A program made the position numbers and the translations under genes. A DNA stretch of 46,178 nucleotides from a virus, in the IMG/VR virus record IMGVR_UViG_3300031702_000475, positions 1-46,178 of that record. One strand, 5' to 3'. Below the pieces are notes generated by a model, which saw nothing but the letters and a program-made list of their open reading frames with translations, did no database searches and had not been told where the DNA came from. The first letter of the stretch is position 1; every line of letters begins with the position of its first letter. This document shows, piece by piece, positions 29,967 to 41,500 of the stretch.

Positions 29967-31945
29967 TGGCAACAACAATACACAGTTCTTCTTTAGACTT
30001 CACAGCGATAAAGAATAATTTAAAGACATATTTACAGCAACAGTCTGAGTTTAAAGACTACGACTTTGAAGCGGCAGGTCTTTCAAATATTCTTGATGTG
30101 TTGGCATACAACACGCACATGAATGGACTGACTGCCAACTTTGCCTTGAACGAATCGTTCTTGAATACTGCACAGTTGAGATCCAGTGTTGTGTCACACG
30201 CAGAGACTTTGGGTTATGTTCCTGCGTCTAAGAGTGCCGCACAAGCGACAGTCAACCTATCCTTTAACATTGGTATCGACCAAGAAGATGTACCTGAGAA
30301 ATTACAGGTATCTTCTGGTTATAAGTTTACCTCTTCTGTTAACGATGCGTCATATACATTCCAGACTCAAGAGTTAATCGAAGCAACAAACGATGGTAAT
30401 AACTTCTTCCAATTCCAAACACTAGAGGGATCCACAGAGATTCCTGTCTTCGAAGGTATTGCTAAGACTAAGACTTTCTTCGCAGGTGAAGATGCCGAAG
30501 GTACGTTGTATATAATCCCAGATATAAACATGGATCGATCTACTGCTGTAGTAAAGGTATATGAGAGCGCAACTTCTGGTGACTTTACCTCTTACATTAA
30601 CCTAGAGGTCGCAACTAACATTGACGTAACAACTCCTGCTTATATCCTCAAGGAAGCACCTAATGGATACTATGAGTTGTCGTTCGGTAATGGTTCTACT
30701 TTAGGTGCAGTACCTACCGCAGGTTCTAAGGTCACAATAGAATACTTATCAGTAGATGGTTCTAATGCCAACGGTGCAAGATTGTTCGAACCAGTTAATA
30801 CTATCGAAGTAACTGAACCCACAAGTGGTATCGGTCTCGAACGATTACCTGTCGTATCTACTACTAACCGATCAGTCGGTGGTTCTGCCAAAGAGTCACT
30901 CGCATCTATTCGTAAGAACTCTCCTTATCGCTATGCCACACAGAACAGAATGGTAACCCATGCTGACTATGCATCATTAGTACTTCGTACATACGGTGCA
31001 TTGATTGATGACATCATTGCGTGGGGTGGAGAAGATAACCTAGTACCAGAGTATGGTATAGCATTCCTCTCTATCAAGTTCAAGTCAGACGTAACTGACA
31101 GTCTCAAAGAAGTAACTAAAGACAACATCCGTGTGTTGGTTGATCAATTGTCAATTGCCTCCTTTGGATTGAAGTATACAGATCCAGTAGTAACTTTTAT
31201 TGAAAACAATGTGTTCTTTCAGTATAACCCAGATTACACTAACTTGTCAATCAATGCTTTACAGGAATCTGTAAGAAACGTGATGACTAGTTACTATACG
31301 ACTAACACTGGTAAGTTCGGACAAGCATTCAGACGTTCGCAACTACTCGCATTGATTGATGACGTGAGTCCTGCTATCCTATCTTCTCGTGCAGATGTTA
31401 GTATGCAACAACGTTTCACCCCCTCTGGTGGCGTAGAAGGTAACTTCAGTTTTGACTTCCCGACTCAAATATCTAATCCTCTGATTGATCAGAAGGTTAT
31501 TACGTCTTCGGTATTCAAAAAGACTACTGCCAAAGGATTATTGAACTGTCAGATAGTAAACAAAGAGACAAAGAACATCGTAACGATTGATACACTAACA
31601 TCGAACGTAGTTGTTGTTGGTAAAGTTAATACAGTTACTACTGCCGCACTTGGCGAGAATAATATAACTACCACGTCCTCTAGTACTCAAGAAGTTCAAC
31701 AAGGTCTAGTATTACAGATCATTGATACTGGTACAGGTGATGTTGTTATAGACAACGTAGGATACTATGTTCCCGGAGCAGGTATAGTGCATCTAGTAGG
31801 ATTCAAAGCAGACGAATCTACTGAGATCAAGATGAGCGTAATACCTGCCAACCAGAGTGCGATAGTACCAAATAGAGAATACATTCTCGAATACGATAAC
31901 ACTAGACTAAGTGCTAAAGGTCTGCGTACTACAGCGAGTAACTAA
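29966..31945 (+). CDS. 6: Baseplate wedge protein gp6
   Basis: This 659-residue protein matches gp6/J-type wedge proteins: an N-terminal segment FTAIKNNLKTYLQQQSEFKD, YDFEAAGLSNILDVLAYNTH, FALNESFLNTAQLRSSVVSH and AETLGYVPASKSAAQATV, then GYYELSFGNGSTLGAVPTAG and NRMVTHADYASLVLRTYGAL in the core, all signature blocks. gp6 forms the iris ring of the baseplate. Length equals T4 gp6 (660). Confidence 0.95.
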   Translation: MATTIHSSSLDFTAIKNNLKTYLQQQSEFKDYDFEAAGLSNILDVLAYNTHMNGLTANFALNESFLNTAQLRSSVVSHAETLGYVPASKSAAQATVNLSFNIGIDQEDVPEKLQVSSGYKFTSSVNDASYTFQTQELIEATNDGNNFFQFQTLEGSTEIPVFEGIAKTKTFFAGEDAEGTLYIIPDINMDRSTAVVKVYESATSGDFTSYINLEVATNIDVTTPAYILKEAPNGYYELSFGNGSTLGAVPTAGSKVTIEYLSVDGSNANGARLFEPVNTIEVTEPTSGIGLERLPVVSTTNRSVGGSAKESLASIRKNSPYRYATQNRMVTHADYASLVLRTYGALIDDIIAWGGEDNLVPEYGIAFLSIKFKSDVTDSLKEVTKDNIRVLVDQLSIASFGLKYTDPVVTFIENNVFFQYNPDYTNLSINALQESVRNVMTSYYTTNTGKFGQAFRRSQLLALIDDVSPAILSSRADVSMQQRFTPSGGVEGNFSFDFPTQISNPLIDQKVITSSVFKKTTAKGLLNCQIVNKETKNIVTIDTLTSNVVVVGKVNTVTTAALGENNITTTSSSTQEVQQGLVLQIIDTGTGDVVIDNVGYYVPGAGIVHLVGFKADESTEIKMSVIPANQSAIVPNREYILEYDNTRLSAKGLRTTASN

Positions 31946-33096
31946 TGCCAAAGAATACTATCTTAGATAAAACATTAGTAGACACGAATAGACGTGACAT
32001 CAATCTTCGGGAACCCCAAGTTGAGTCCGTCTTACCCGATCATATTCTAGCAGAGTATCCGAAGTTTGTCTCGTTTCTAAAACACTACTATGACTTTGAG
32101 TCACAGAATACATCCTTAACTCGTTTCTTAAACAATATGTTCGAGACGAGGGATGTCACACAGACTGACAAAGATCTACTAAGTTATTTCGAAGACGAGT
32201 ATCTATTAGGTCAGAACTACTTCAAAGGTTTCGTAGATAAGAGGACTGCTGTTAAGTACTCTAGTTATCTCTATAGAACCAAGGGTACTAGATACTCTAT
32301 ACAACAATTCTTCAAGACATTCTTTGACATTGAACCAGATGTGGTGTATACTAAACAATATATATTTACATTAAATGAATCAAAGGTAGGTGCAGAATCA
32401 TCTAGATTTCTCACCGACAACAAATTATATCAAACCTTTGCTGTACAGATTAGATCAGAATTATCTATCGCACAGTGGAGAGATGCCTATAAGTTGATCG
32501 TTCATCCCGCAGGAATGTATCTTGGTGGACTTACACAGATCGTAGGTGCCGCAGGATTCGATAATGCTCAGTACGATCCGGGCGAAGCAATTAAACCACC
32601 AATCGTATTGGAAGGTCAGGCAGGATTCGAGAATCTGGCGTTCGAGCAGAACACCGCACTATTCGACTTTGGTATAACAAGTGACGCAGGTGCCGTATTG
32701 AAATTCAGAACTAGATTGGGTAGTAGCGCAGGTAAGGCACAAGATAGTGCAGATCTTGCACTAGGTATTCCACGCGGTAATGATTGGTCAGATCTTGAGA
32801 ATCTTACTGTCGATAACCTTGACAGAATGTATTCTAGTCTTGGTGAGTACCTCACTCCAGATAGTCCAACGTTGGATGATGATAGTGATGGATCAACATT
32901 GTACAGTGGATTCGACTTATCTTCTAGCGAACTGATCGACCAAGAGACATTCACTTGGAACCCTGCTGTGACTAGGTTCGACTCTGATAACTCTGCATTG
33001 CTAGTTACAGATACAATAAATAGAGGAGCAATACGCTCCGTAGGCGATTCTGATTCTGAGATATCTTTGCGTGAGATAATCAGAAGAGGGATGTAA
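31945..33096 (+). CDS. Baseplate wedge gp7-like protein
   Basis: This 383-residue protein has ILAEYPKFVSFLKHYYDFES, LLSYFEDEYLLGQNYF and YLYRTKGTRYSIQQFFKTFF, followed by DIEPDVVYT. The last block (K-G-T-x-x-S-x-x-x-F-F-x-x-x-F) is found in gp7-like wedge proteins of many myophages, and the gene lies where T4 gene 7 lies, after 6. It is far shorter than T4 gp7 (1032 residues), as in simpler baseplates. Role by position: pairs with gp6 in the wedge. Confidence 0.6.
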   Translation: MPKNTILDKTLVDTNRRDINLREPQVESVLPDHILAEYPKFVSFLKHYYDFESQNTSLTRFLNNMFETRDVTQTDKDLLSYFEDEYLLGQNYFKGFVDKRTAVKYSSYLYRTKGTRYSIQQFFKTFFDIEPDVVYTKQYIFTLNESKVGAESSRFLTDNKLYQTFAVQIRSELSIAQWRDAYKLIVHPAGMYLGGLTQIVGAAGFDNAQYDPGEAIKPPIVLEGQAGFENLAFEQNTALFDFGITSDAGAVLKFRTRLGSSAGKAQDSADLALGIPRGNDWSDLENLTVDNLDRMYSSLGEYLTPDSPTLDDDSDGSTLYSGFDLSSSELIDQETFTWNPAVTRFDSDNSALLVTDTINRGAIRSVGDSDSEISLREIIRRGM

Positions 33097-33103
33097 ATAA
33101 TAG

Positions 33104-33111
33104 TATAAATA
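33104..33111 (+). promoter_or_regulatory. T4-type late promoter box (33137 gene, gp8)
   Basis: Exact TATAAATA, 26 bases before the ATG at 33137 and in the 40-base gap after the gp7-like gene. Confidence 0.75.
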
Positions 33112-33136
33112 GAAGTAATAATATTCGGGAAGTAAG

Positions 33137-34156
33137 ATGACTAGACAAGTATTAAACAGAGGAACGATTGCGAATGATGGCACAGGCGATACGCTTCGCG
33201 GTGCCGCATTAAAGATCGAACAGAACATTATCGAGATCTACAATAAGTTAGGTGACGGTGATGCACTGACTCCTCTTATTGACTTTGACTCCAGTGGAAT
33301 TATATTTAAAGATTCCGCAGGTGGATCATTCTCGTCTCGAATTGGTGTTGTTGCTCCGACTGCTAGTAACCTAATCTATGTCCCGAATGCTTCGGGTCAG
33401 TTGGTTATGGATGCCGCAACTCAGACACTCACCAATAAGACTCTGACTAGTGCGGTTCTTACCACTCCTCAGATCAACGACACTAGTGCTAATCACCAGT
33501 ATGTTGTTGCAGTAAGTGAACTTGCCGCAGACAGGACAGTCACACTCCCATTGTTGGGTGCCGCAGATGAGTTTACATTCAATAGTCATACACAGACACT
33601 TGTTAACAAGACACTTACTGCTCCACGAATAGATAATATTCGTATGGGTGACGGTGATGGTATACTTGATAGTGCAGGTAACGAACAACTATTATTTGTT
33701 GCAGACTCCTCTTCTCCAGTTAACTATCTTCGCATTACAAGTGGACGTACCAATGTTGCACCGATACTTAAAGCAGTAGGCGAATCTACTACTTCATTGT
33801 CATTGCAAGGATCTGGTAATGGTGCTGTACAGATTGACTCTAAACTTGTTCTTAAAACACAAAGTGTGAGTGGTGCAGGTGCGTTAAGTGTTAATGTTCC
33901 AGTATCAATTATCGTGAATAATTCTGGTGCAGATTATACTCTACCCAATGGTACTCAGACTGGTGAAGTGAAGTATATAACCAACACAAAGAATGTCAAT
34001 GCCGTTATCAAACCAACATCATCTAACATTGGTTCAGTTTCTACTATAACATTGACACAAAATGACTCAGTAATGCTTATGTGGTTCACCAACCAATGGG
34101 CAATAATAAATACATATGGTGCGTCTACTGGATCCTCTGATCCGGCAGTTGCGTAA
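33137..34156 (+). CDS. Baseplate protein with gp10/gp9-like N-terminus
   Basis: This 339-residue protein begins MTRQVLNRGTIANDGTGDTL followed by RGAALKIEQNIIEIYNKLGDG. The pattern (x-D-D/N-G-T-G-D-x-L-R-x-x-x-x-K-I-N/E-x-N/I-x-x-I-Y-x-x-L-G-D-G) matches the N-terminus of T4 gp10 and gp9, which dock these proteins on the baseplate rim. The remainder has ATQTLTNKTLTSAVLTTPQI, repeated at 155-165 (HTQTLVNKTLTAPRI), typical of fibre shafts. It may be a short fibre or adapter. A late promoter precedes it. Confidence 0.65.
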   Translation: MTRQVLNRGTIANDGTGDTLRGAALKIEQNIIEIYNKLGDGDALTPLIDFDSSGIIFKDSAGGSFSSRIGVVAPTASNLIYVPNASGQLVMDAATQTLTNKTLTSAVLTTPQINDTSANHQYVVAVSELAADRTVTLPLLGAADEFTFNSHTQTLVNKTLTAPRIDNIRMGDGDGILDSAGNEQLLFVADSSSPVNYLRITSGRTNVAPILKAVGESTTSLSLQGSGNGAVQIDSKLVLKTQSVSGAGALSVNVPVSIIVNNSGADYTLPNGTQTGEVKYITNTKNVNAVIKPTSSNIGSVSTITLTQNDSVMLMWFTNQWAIINTYGASTGSSDPAVA

Positions 34157-34179
34157 CAACATAAATTAGGAATAGATAA

Positions 34180-35550
34180 ATGCCAGTAGTAACCGATACA
34201 TTTAAAAAACAAGTCTTGGATGATCTCCTTGCCGATCAAGTCAGTGCGTCCATAAGATATTATGCCGCAATTGGTAGATCAGAAGACTGGAACGATTCGG
34301 ATGTGGCAACTGTTCCTACGAATGATGCCGCAAGTGCGCGAGATGCTCGTGGTGGTTTCCAATCACTCAAACTTATTGAGGATGCCTCTTATGTCATTCC
34401 TCGTAGAATCTGGATTGCTAACCTGATCTATTCTGCCTTTGATGACAATGATGTTGGGTTCCCAGTGAATCCCTTCTATGCTATCAACGCTAACAACGAG
34501 ATCTACGTTTGTTTGGAGCAGGGTAAGAAGCAGGATGGTACCTCTCAGTTGTCTACTATTCAACCTACAGGTAATACTATTGGTTCTCCTTTCCGTACTG
34601 CGGATGGATACACTTGGAAATTCCTATACTCTATTGGTGCATTGAGAGCAGACAAGTTCTTATCCTCTGCATATCAACCAGTACGGTATGTTGCCTCAAC
34701 TGACTCAGACAGTCCTGCCGAAGATCTTCAACAAGAGATCGTACAGAACAATGCAATTCCGGGACAGATCTTAGGATACGCAATCACCAACGGTGGTACT
34801 GGTTATACTTCTACTCCTACAGTAAGCATTATCGGTAACGGTACTAACGCAAGAGCATATGCAGTTAAGTCTGGTGAAGTAATCATCGACATTAAAGTTG
34901 TAGCAGATAGTTCTGGCAACTCTAGTGCGTCTTACTTCGGTAAAGACTATGACTATGCTAACGTAGTTATTACTGGTGGTGGCGGTGACTCGTGTACTGC
35001 ACGTCCTATTATAGGACAACGTGATGGTATCGGTGCTAACCCAGTAATTGATCTTAAATCAAATGGTATGATGTTTAATACAAAACCAGAAGGAATAGAA
35101 GGTGGTGACTTTGTTACAGGTGATGAGATCTTCCGTCAAGTATCACTCGTTCGTAATCCTCGTGTTGACTCTGCAAATGGGACTCTTCTCACTTCTACCA
35201 CCGCTAGGGTCTTAGACAAGATTCGATTCAACTCTGGTGCGTTCTTGAAGTCTACTGTACAGAAGTCTACCATTAGTGGTGCGACCTCTGGTGCTACAGC
35301 AATTCTTGATGACACAAATGATTCGGATACTGTATGGTATCACCAGAATACAATAACAGGATTTACACCTTTCGCAGTAGGAGAAACTGTGTCGGTAGTT
35401 GGTAATGCATCTATCACTGGAGTTATTGCCGCAAAGACTCAGGGCGAAGCAGATCCTTACTCTGGAGATCTCCTATATATAGATAACCGATCACCAGTAA
35501 CACGATCTACCGACCAAACCGAAGACTTGAAAATAGTAATCACTATCTAG
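34180..35550 (+). CDS. 8: Baseplate wedge protein gp8
   Basis: This 456-residue protein matches gp8 at both ends: YYAAIGRSEDWND, DASYVIPRRIWIANLIYSAF, FRTADGYTWKFLYSIG and the C-terminal DLLYIDNRSPVTRSTDQTED with LKIVITI, which parallels the T4 gp8 end (MIYMENRPPI...QTEEINILFTF). gp8 is a dimer linking wedge proteins. It is longer than T4 gp8 (334); the extra part (about 200-330) is glycine-rich beta sequence (AITNGGTGYTSTPTVSIIGN). Confidence 0.9.
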   Translation: MPVVTDTFKKQVLDDLLADQVSASIRYYAAIGRSEDWNDSDVATVPTNDAASARDARGGFQSLKLIEDASYVIPRRIWIANLIYSAFDDNDVGFPVNPFYAINANNEIYVCLEQGKKQDGTSQLSTIQPTGNTIGSPFRTADGYTWKFLYSIGALRADKFLSSAYQPVRYVASTDSDSPAEDLQQEIVQNNAIPGQILGYAITNGGTGYTSTPTVSIIGNGTNARAYAVKSGEVIIDIKVVADSSGNSSASYFGKDYDYANVVITGGGGDSCTARPIIGQRDGIGANPVIDLKSNGMMFNTKPEGIEGGDFVTGDEIFRQVSLVRNPRVDSANGTLLTSTTARVLDKIRFNSGAFLKSTVQKSTISGATSGATAILDDTNDSDTVWYHQNTITGFTPFAVGETVSVVGNASITGVIAAKTQGEADPYSGDLLYIDNRSPVTRSTDQTEDLKIVITI

Positions 35551-35559
35551 GATTAAGAA

Positions 35560-38500
35560 ATGCCAAATACGTTTACAGAACAGACAATGAGATCGACCTA
35601 TAAGGACGATTATAAAGATAGTGATAATTACTCACAGATCTTATTCAACGCAGGTCGTGCGCTTCAAGCGCGTGAACTTACGCAGATGCAGACTATCATC
35701 CAGAAAGAAATCCAACGGTTTGCTAATAATGTATACACCAAAGACGGTGTGGCAACTCAGACTGGTGGTATAACTGTTCAGAACTGGCAGTTTGCCAAGA
35801 TCTCGAATGATGCGAACAACACGTTCGATACTACTGATAACCTTAACGGTGTTGTCCTTACTGGTTCACAGTCTAGCATTAAGGTAAAGGTTTACCGTGC
35901 AGTCGCGGCAACTGGTACTGATCCAGATACAATCTACATTCAGTATCTAGAAGATCCTACTGCTCGTAGTCCTGCTACTACTTTCCTAGAACCTGCTCGT
36001 GTAACTCCGGGAGAAGTTCTTTCTAATGGATCGAACATCAACCTGACAGTACAGACTACTAACACAACTGCAAACCCTGCTATTGGTACTGCGTGTGCGG
36101 TAGAAGTCGGTTCTTCTGAATTCTATGTTAAAGGACACTTTGTATTTACACCAAAGCAAGAGTTGATCGTATCTAAGTATTCGGCAGATGCAACGGCAGA
36201 CATTGGTTATAAGATTGTACAAGATGTTGTTACTGTATCTGATACAGATGACTTATATGATAACCAGAATGCAACTCCTAACCGTTCAAGTCCCGGTGCT
36301 GATAGACTACGAATCAGACTTACTTTGGCAAAACGATCATCATTGGTCGCAGGTGAGACCTTCGTATACTATGCTACTATGTTCCGTGGTGTTATGGAGA
36401 ACGAAGTAACTCAGAAAGAAAACTATGGTTTCCATGATCATGTCGCTACACGCGTCCGTGAGATTCATGGTGACTTCATTACAAAATATTGGAAGATTGG
36501 TATTGCTCCAGACGCAAAGAGTACAACCAACTTCATCATGCGAGTAGATCCGGGAACTGCATATATTGACGGTCACCGTATTGCTACTAAGCAAACTCAA
36601 AGTCTTATTGTTCCTCGTGCTACTGATACTATTGTTCGTGAAGAAGATCAGGTTGGTGTTGACTACGGCAACTACTTCTACTTCAACGATGGTGTTGGTA
36701 TGTTGGATATCGATGTCTGTGAAGCAGTTAACCTTTATAAGGGTACGGGAGGTCAAGACTCAGTAATTGGTACTGCTAACATTCGTGCAATCACCGAAGG
36801 TGCTTCGGGCACAAGAGTAGGTGGAAACTCTTACGATAGCGTACCTGCATTTAAGGCACACTTATTCAATATCAATCGTACTAACTTTAACTGGTCACTT
36901 GCAGACGTTTCGTCTATCAAGTCTGTTGCAAACACTCATTATGTCAATACTGTTAAGACAACTAATAGTAACAATTTGATTAACAGTGCGGCACTACTTC
37001 ACGAACCAAAGAAGAATGCTTTAATCTTTGATACGCCTTTGCGTAGACCAAAGAACTTCTCTGATGTCACTATGACATTTATGAAGAAGTATAACTTCAC
37101 TTCTAGTGGTACCACTCACTTGATTAATCTAACTGATGCAGGTGAATCATTCGTTCGTGCTAGTGATGTGATTGTCGCATCTACTACAGATTTTAATCCG
37201 AACGGTGTATCTGCCGCGATCTCTACCGCAGGTAATAAGAGAATAACTTTCTCTGGTCTTACTGGTAGTGTCGCATACGAAGTTATCGTATTCATTAAGA
37301 AGACTAATGCTACTGTTAAGTCCAAGACCCTAACGTCTGCGACTGTTACTGCCGCATTGGATTCTGATGGTCAAGGTCGTTACTTCTTAGATCTTGGTCA
37401 ATCAGATGTCTATAGTGTTGAACGTATTCGTAAGACTAACTCCGATGGATCAGATCTCTTTACTAACTTCTTGTTTGATGCAGGTAACCGTACTACTCAC
37501 CAAGCAGATGGTAAGTTAATCTGGTCTGGTGGTGGTCTTGATAATTCTACAGATGGTCAAGTCTTTGCTCGATACAAGTACTTCGCAAACTCTACCGCAG
37601 GTTCATTCTTTGCAGTCAACTCTTATGATGGTCAGTTAGACTATCTTGATGTTCCTGCTCAGAAACTACCTACTGGCGGCAAGGTATCTTTGCGTGACGC
37701 AATCGACTTCCGTCCTTCAATGAACGGTTCTGGTGCGTTTACTGCAACTGATGTGCCACCTTTACCAGTACCATCCGATACAATTATCGCAGATGCCGAA
37801 TACTACTTGCCTCGTGCAGACCGTTTGGTTATCTCAGACAAGAGCGAACTACGTTATATTACTGGTTCATCTTCTCTTAATCCTAAGTTCCCTGACATTC
37901 CAGTGGATTGTATTGATCTTTATAAGGTTAAGTTAGGGGCGAACACTCTACACACCCAAGATCTCAAATCAACTATTATCCCTCGTAAGGGATATACGAT
38001 GCAAGACATCAACAAGTTGGAACAGAAAGTTGATCGTCTAGAAGAGATGACTACACTTTCATTACTTGAGTTGAACACTAAGTTCTTGCAGGTATTAGAT
38101 AGTTCTGGTCAAGATCGTTCTAAGGCAGGTTTCTTTGTAGATAACTTCTCTAACCATTCCCACACTTCGATAGGGACTCATGTTGGTGGCGGTGGTAAGT
38201 CTTCGATTGATCCCCATGCTAAATTGATGCGTCCTACTTACTCAGAAGATGCTATCGATATGTACTATGATAGTAATCACTCTCTACAGTTAAACACTGT
38301 TAAGCAAGGCGATTTCGTTACACTAAACTACTCTACGGTTGGATACCAGTCACAAGAACTTGCATCTAATACAGAGAACCTTGCACCATTCTATGTGCAG
38401 ACTTCTATTGGCGCATTGTCAATATCTCCTGAAACTGATAACTGGTTTGATACGCAGAAAGTTGGTGAGACTGTTGTAGGTACCGCAACCGAACTAGACT

Positions 38501-41500
38501 TAACCCATGCTTTATCTTGGAACAACTCTGAGAACTCTTGGTATGGTGTTGATCCTAGTGAACTGGATGTTGGTGATGCTTCTAACTCATTCATCTCTGG
38601 TACTTCTACTCAGGTTACTCACGATTCATTAGACCCAATCCTCATTGGTACTCAGGCAACTGAGTCACTAGGTGAGTGGGTTAAAGTTGGTAACGTAACT
38701 GATGTCGAAACACTGTTTACCGAGACAGTAGAAATCTCTAGGGAACGTGAAGAAGAAATCTCACGAACTGTTATCGATTCATATTGGCAAGCATTCTCAG
38801 ACGGCACTTGGGAAGATTACTGGGGCGACTGGGACGGTCACTGGGATGACGTGAACTGGGGTGCAGGATATGGCGTAGGCACTAACTTCTGGGGAGGCGA
38901 CTTTGGTCTAGGTGGAGGTAGTTACAGTGGCGGTGGTTTTTATGGTTGGGGTGATTTCGACTGGTCATTCGAAGAAATCACTACAGATATGTGGGATGTT
39001 ATTACTTCCGAAACAAGAGAGACTGTACGGACTGCTAACACTTCTACATACGAGACTACTCGTACAATCAATACAGAGAATACCTACGAAGGTACTGTAG
39101 AGACAACTACTGCCACAAGCACTTCAAGCACAGTAAACCGTGTTGCAAGTGAGTCAACTATTCGAGACATTATTGGTAGTCGAATCGTAGATGTTGCAGT
39201 TATACCATTCATGCGTCCTATTAGAATCAACTTCAAAGCAGAAGGACTTCGTGCTAACACACAGTACTTCCCATTCTTTGACGGTGAGAACGTATCTACT
39301 TTCTGTAGAGAAGAGACTGTATACCAAACTTATGGTGACAAGTCTTATACTCTTGCACAAGGTGTTGAGGATGATGAGGGGACTCAACGTCCTACTCAGG
39401 ATCACTCACAAGGAAAGACTAACTTAGTTGCCAATGGAGACGGTGAGATCATAGGTTCTTTCGAAGTTCCTAATGGTACTCATATGAGATTCAAGACTGG
39501 TAGTCGAACATTTGCGATGTATGATGTTAATGCTTCGGATCGTAACTCTTCAATGTCTTTTTGTGAGACAGTATTTACTTCGGCAGGTGTTTTGAACAAG
39601 ACCGAAGATAACGTACAAGTAACTCGCATACTCAAGATTGTTGGTGGATCGACTGTTTCGGTCGAAACCACTACGGCAGTTGAGAATACAGTATGGACAG
39701 AAAGTGTTGTAACTACCGAGACTGCCACCGATGTTAGATCAACATCTACTACTACTGTAATTGCAGGGGATCAGTCAACTACTCGTGAACACGTTGATCA
39801 GACTGTCGTAGTAGACTACGGTTGGGGAACTTATCCAGTAGATCATACTACTGACACAGTAACTCCTCCCGGTGGTTCTGGTACACCAGAAACTCAACCT
39901 GCCGCAGAAGTTCCTGCCAGAAATAGAGGTAAGGGCAATCGAGGAATGCAAGATGGTGGCGCAAGATATGTCGATCCTATTGCACAGACTTTCCAAGTAC
40001 TAGAAGCAGGTGGTATCTTCATGCCTAGTGCTGAAGTATACTTTGCAACTAAGGGTAGCACTTCGGTAAGATGTGAGATTCGTCCTGCTGTTCAAGGAAA
40101 ACCTTCTTCTACTTCTATCTTGGCATTCAAGGTTCTTAAAGCAAGTCAAGTTAACTTGGTATCGGCAGGTTCTACAAACAAAGAGATGCTACAAAACTCT
40201 ACTAAGTTTATATTTGACAACCCTCTGTTCCTTGCTCCGGGAGAATACTCAATTGTATTAATTCCTACAGACAACAACCCAGACTATAATGTCTATGTTG
40301 GTACTGTTGGTGAGTTCCAGTTGGGATCAAGTACTTCGTTTATATCACAACAACCGACTCTGGGTGGATTCTTTAAATCTCAGAACGGTAAGTTATGGGA
40401 ACCATCTAGTGACATTGACTTATGTTACAGACTTAACTGTTGTCAGTTTGTTAGTAGCGGTAATGCGATATTTGAGAACAGTAATGTATCACCACAAGCA
40501 CTAGGCAAAGACCCATTACTTGTTGACTCAGGTAGTAACGTTCGAGTAATGTTACAGGGTCATGGTTTACGCGCAGGTGATATGACTTGGATTCGTGGTA
40601 TTGACTCCGCAACTAACTTTGGTAATGGTCTTACTGGTGCTGATGTAATTGGCCCTAGAACAGTCATCCAAGCAGATAACTCTGGTTACACATATGCCGC
40701 AGATGCTAACGTAACTTCTCGTAAGTGGTTCGGTGGTTCTTCTGTGACTTCACAACGTAACATTAACTTTGACAGACTCAAACCAATAATGAACTTAACT
40801 CAACCTTCTTCGACTAACATTACGTTGTCTATGAAGACTACTAGTCAATCTGCTCTGGCAGGTGATCAGATTAGGTTCGTAAAAGATAGTAAGTTTAGTA
40901 TTGTTGAGAACAACAAATGGATTGAGTTTGCTCAACCAAAAGCAATATACAATAGACGTACCGAGAACTTGACTGGTGCAGGTAAGTTAGCAGGTGAGAG
41001 ATCTTCTACTCTACAGGTTACTATGGCAACGACTAACCCATTCCTATCTCCAGTACTTGATCTGGAAGGAATGAGTCTGAATGCTTGTGCTAACTTGATA
41101 TCTAAACAAGACTCTGCCGCAACTGTCGGTTACAATGTTCCGTTAACTTATGTATCAGAGAGATCACCTCTCAACGGTACCGAATCTGCGAAGCATATAA
41201 CTAAGGTTACTACTCTAACAGATGCCGCAGTTGGTCTCAAGATATTACTTGCCGCTAACCGTCCTCCTGAGTCTGACTTCCAGATTTACTGGAGAGTGGC
41301 GAGTGGTTCAGATCCTATCCAGAAGATGGCATGGACTATTGCACCTGCCGAAGTATCTCCACAACCAGATACGAACAAGAACGTGTTCCGTGAGTATCGT
41401 TACCTAGTAGGTGGTGAAGGTGGTACTATGAATCCATTTACTCAGTTCCAAGTCAAGATTGTTATGCGATCTACTAACAGTGCGAAATGTCCTACCTTCC

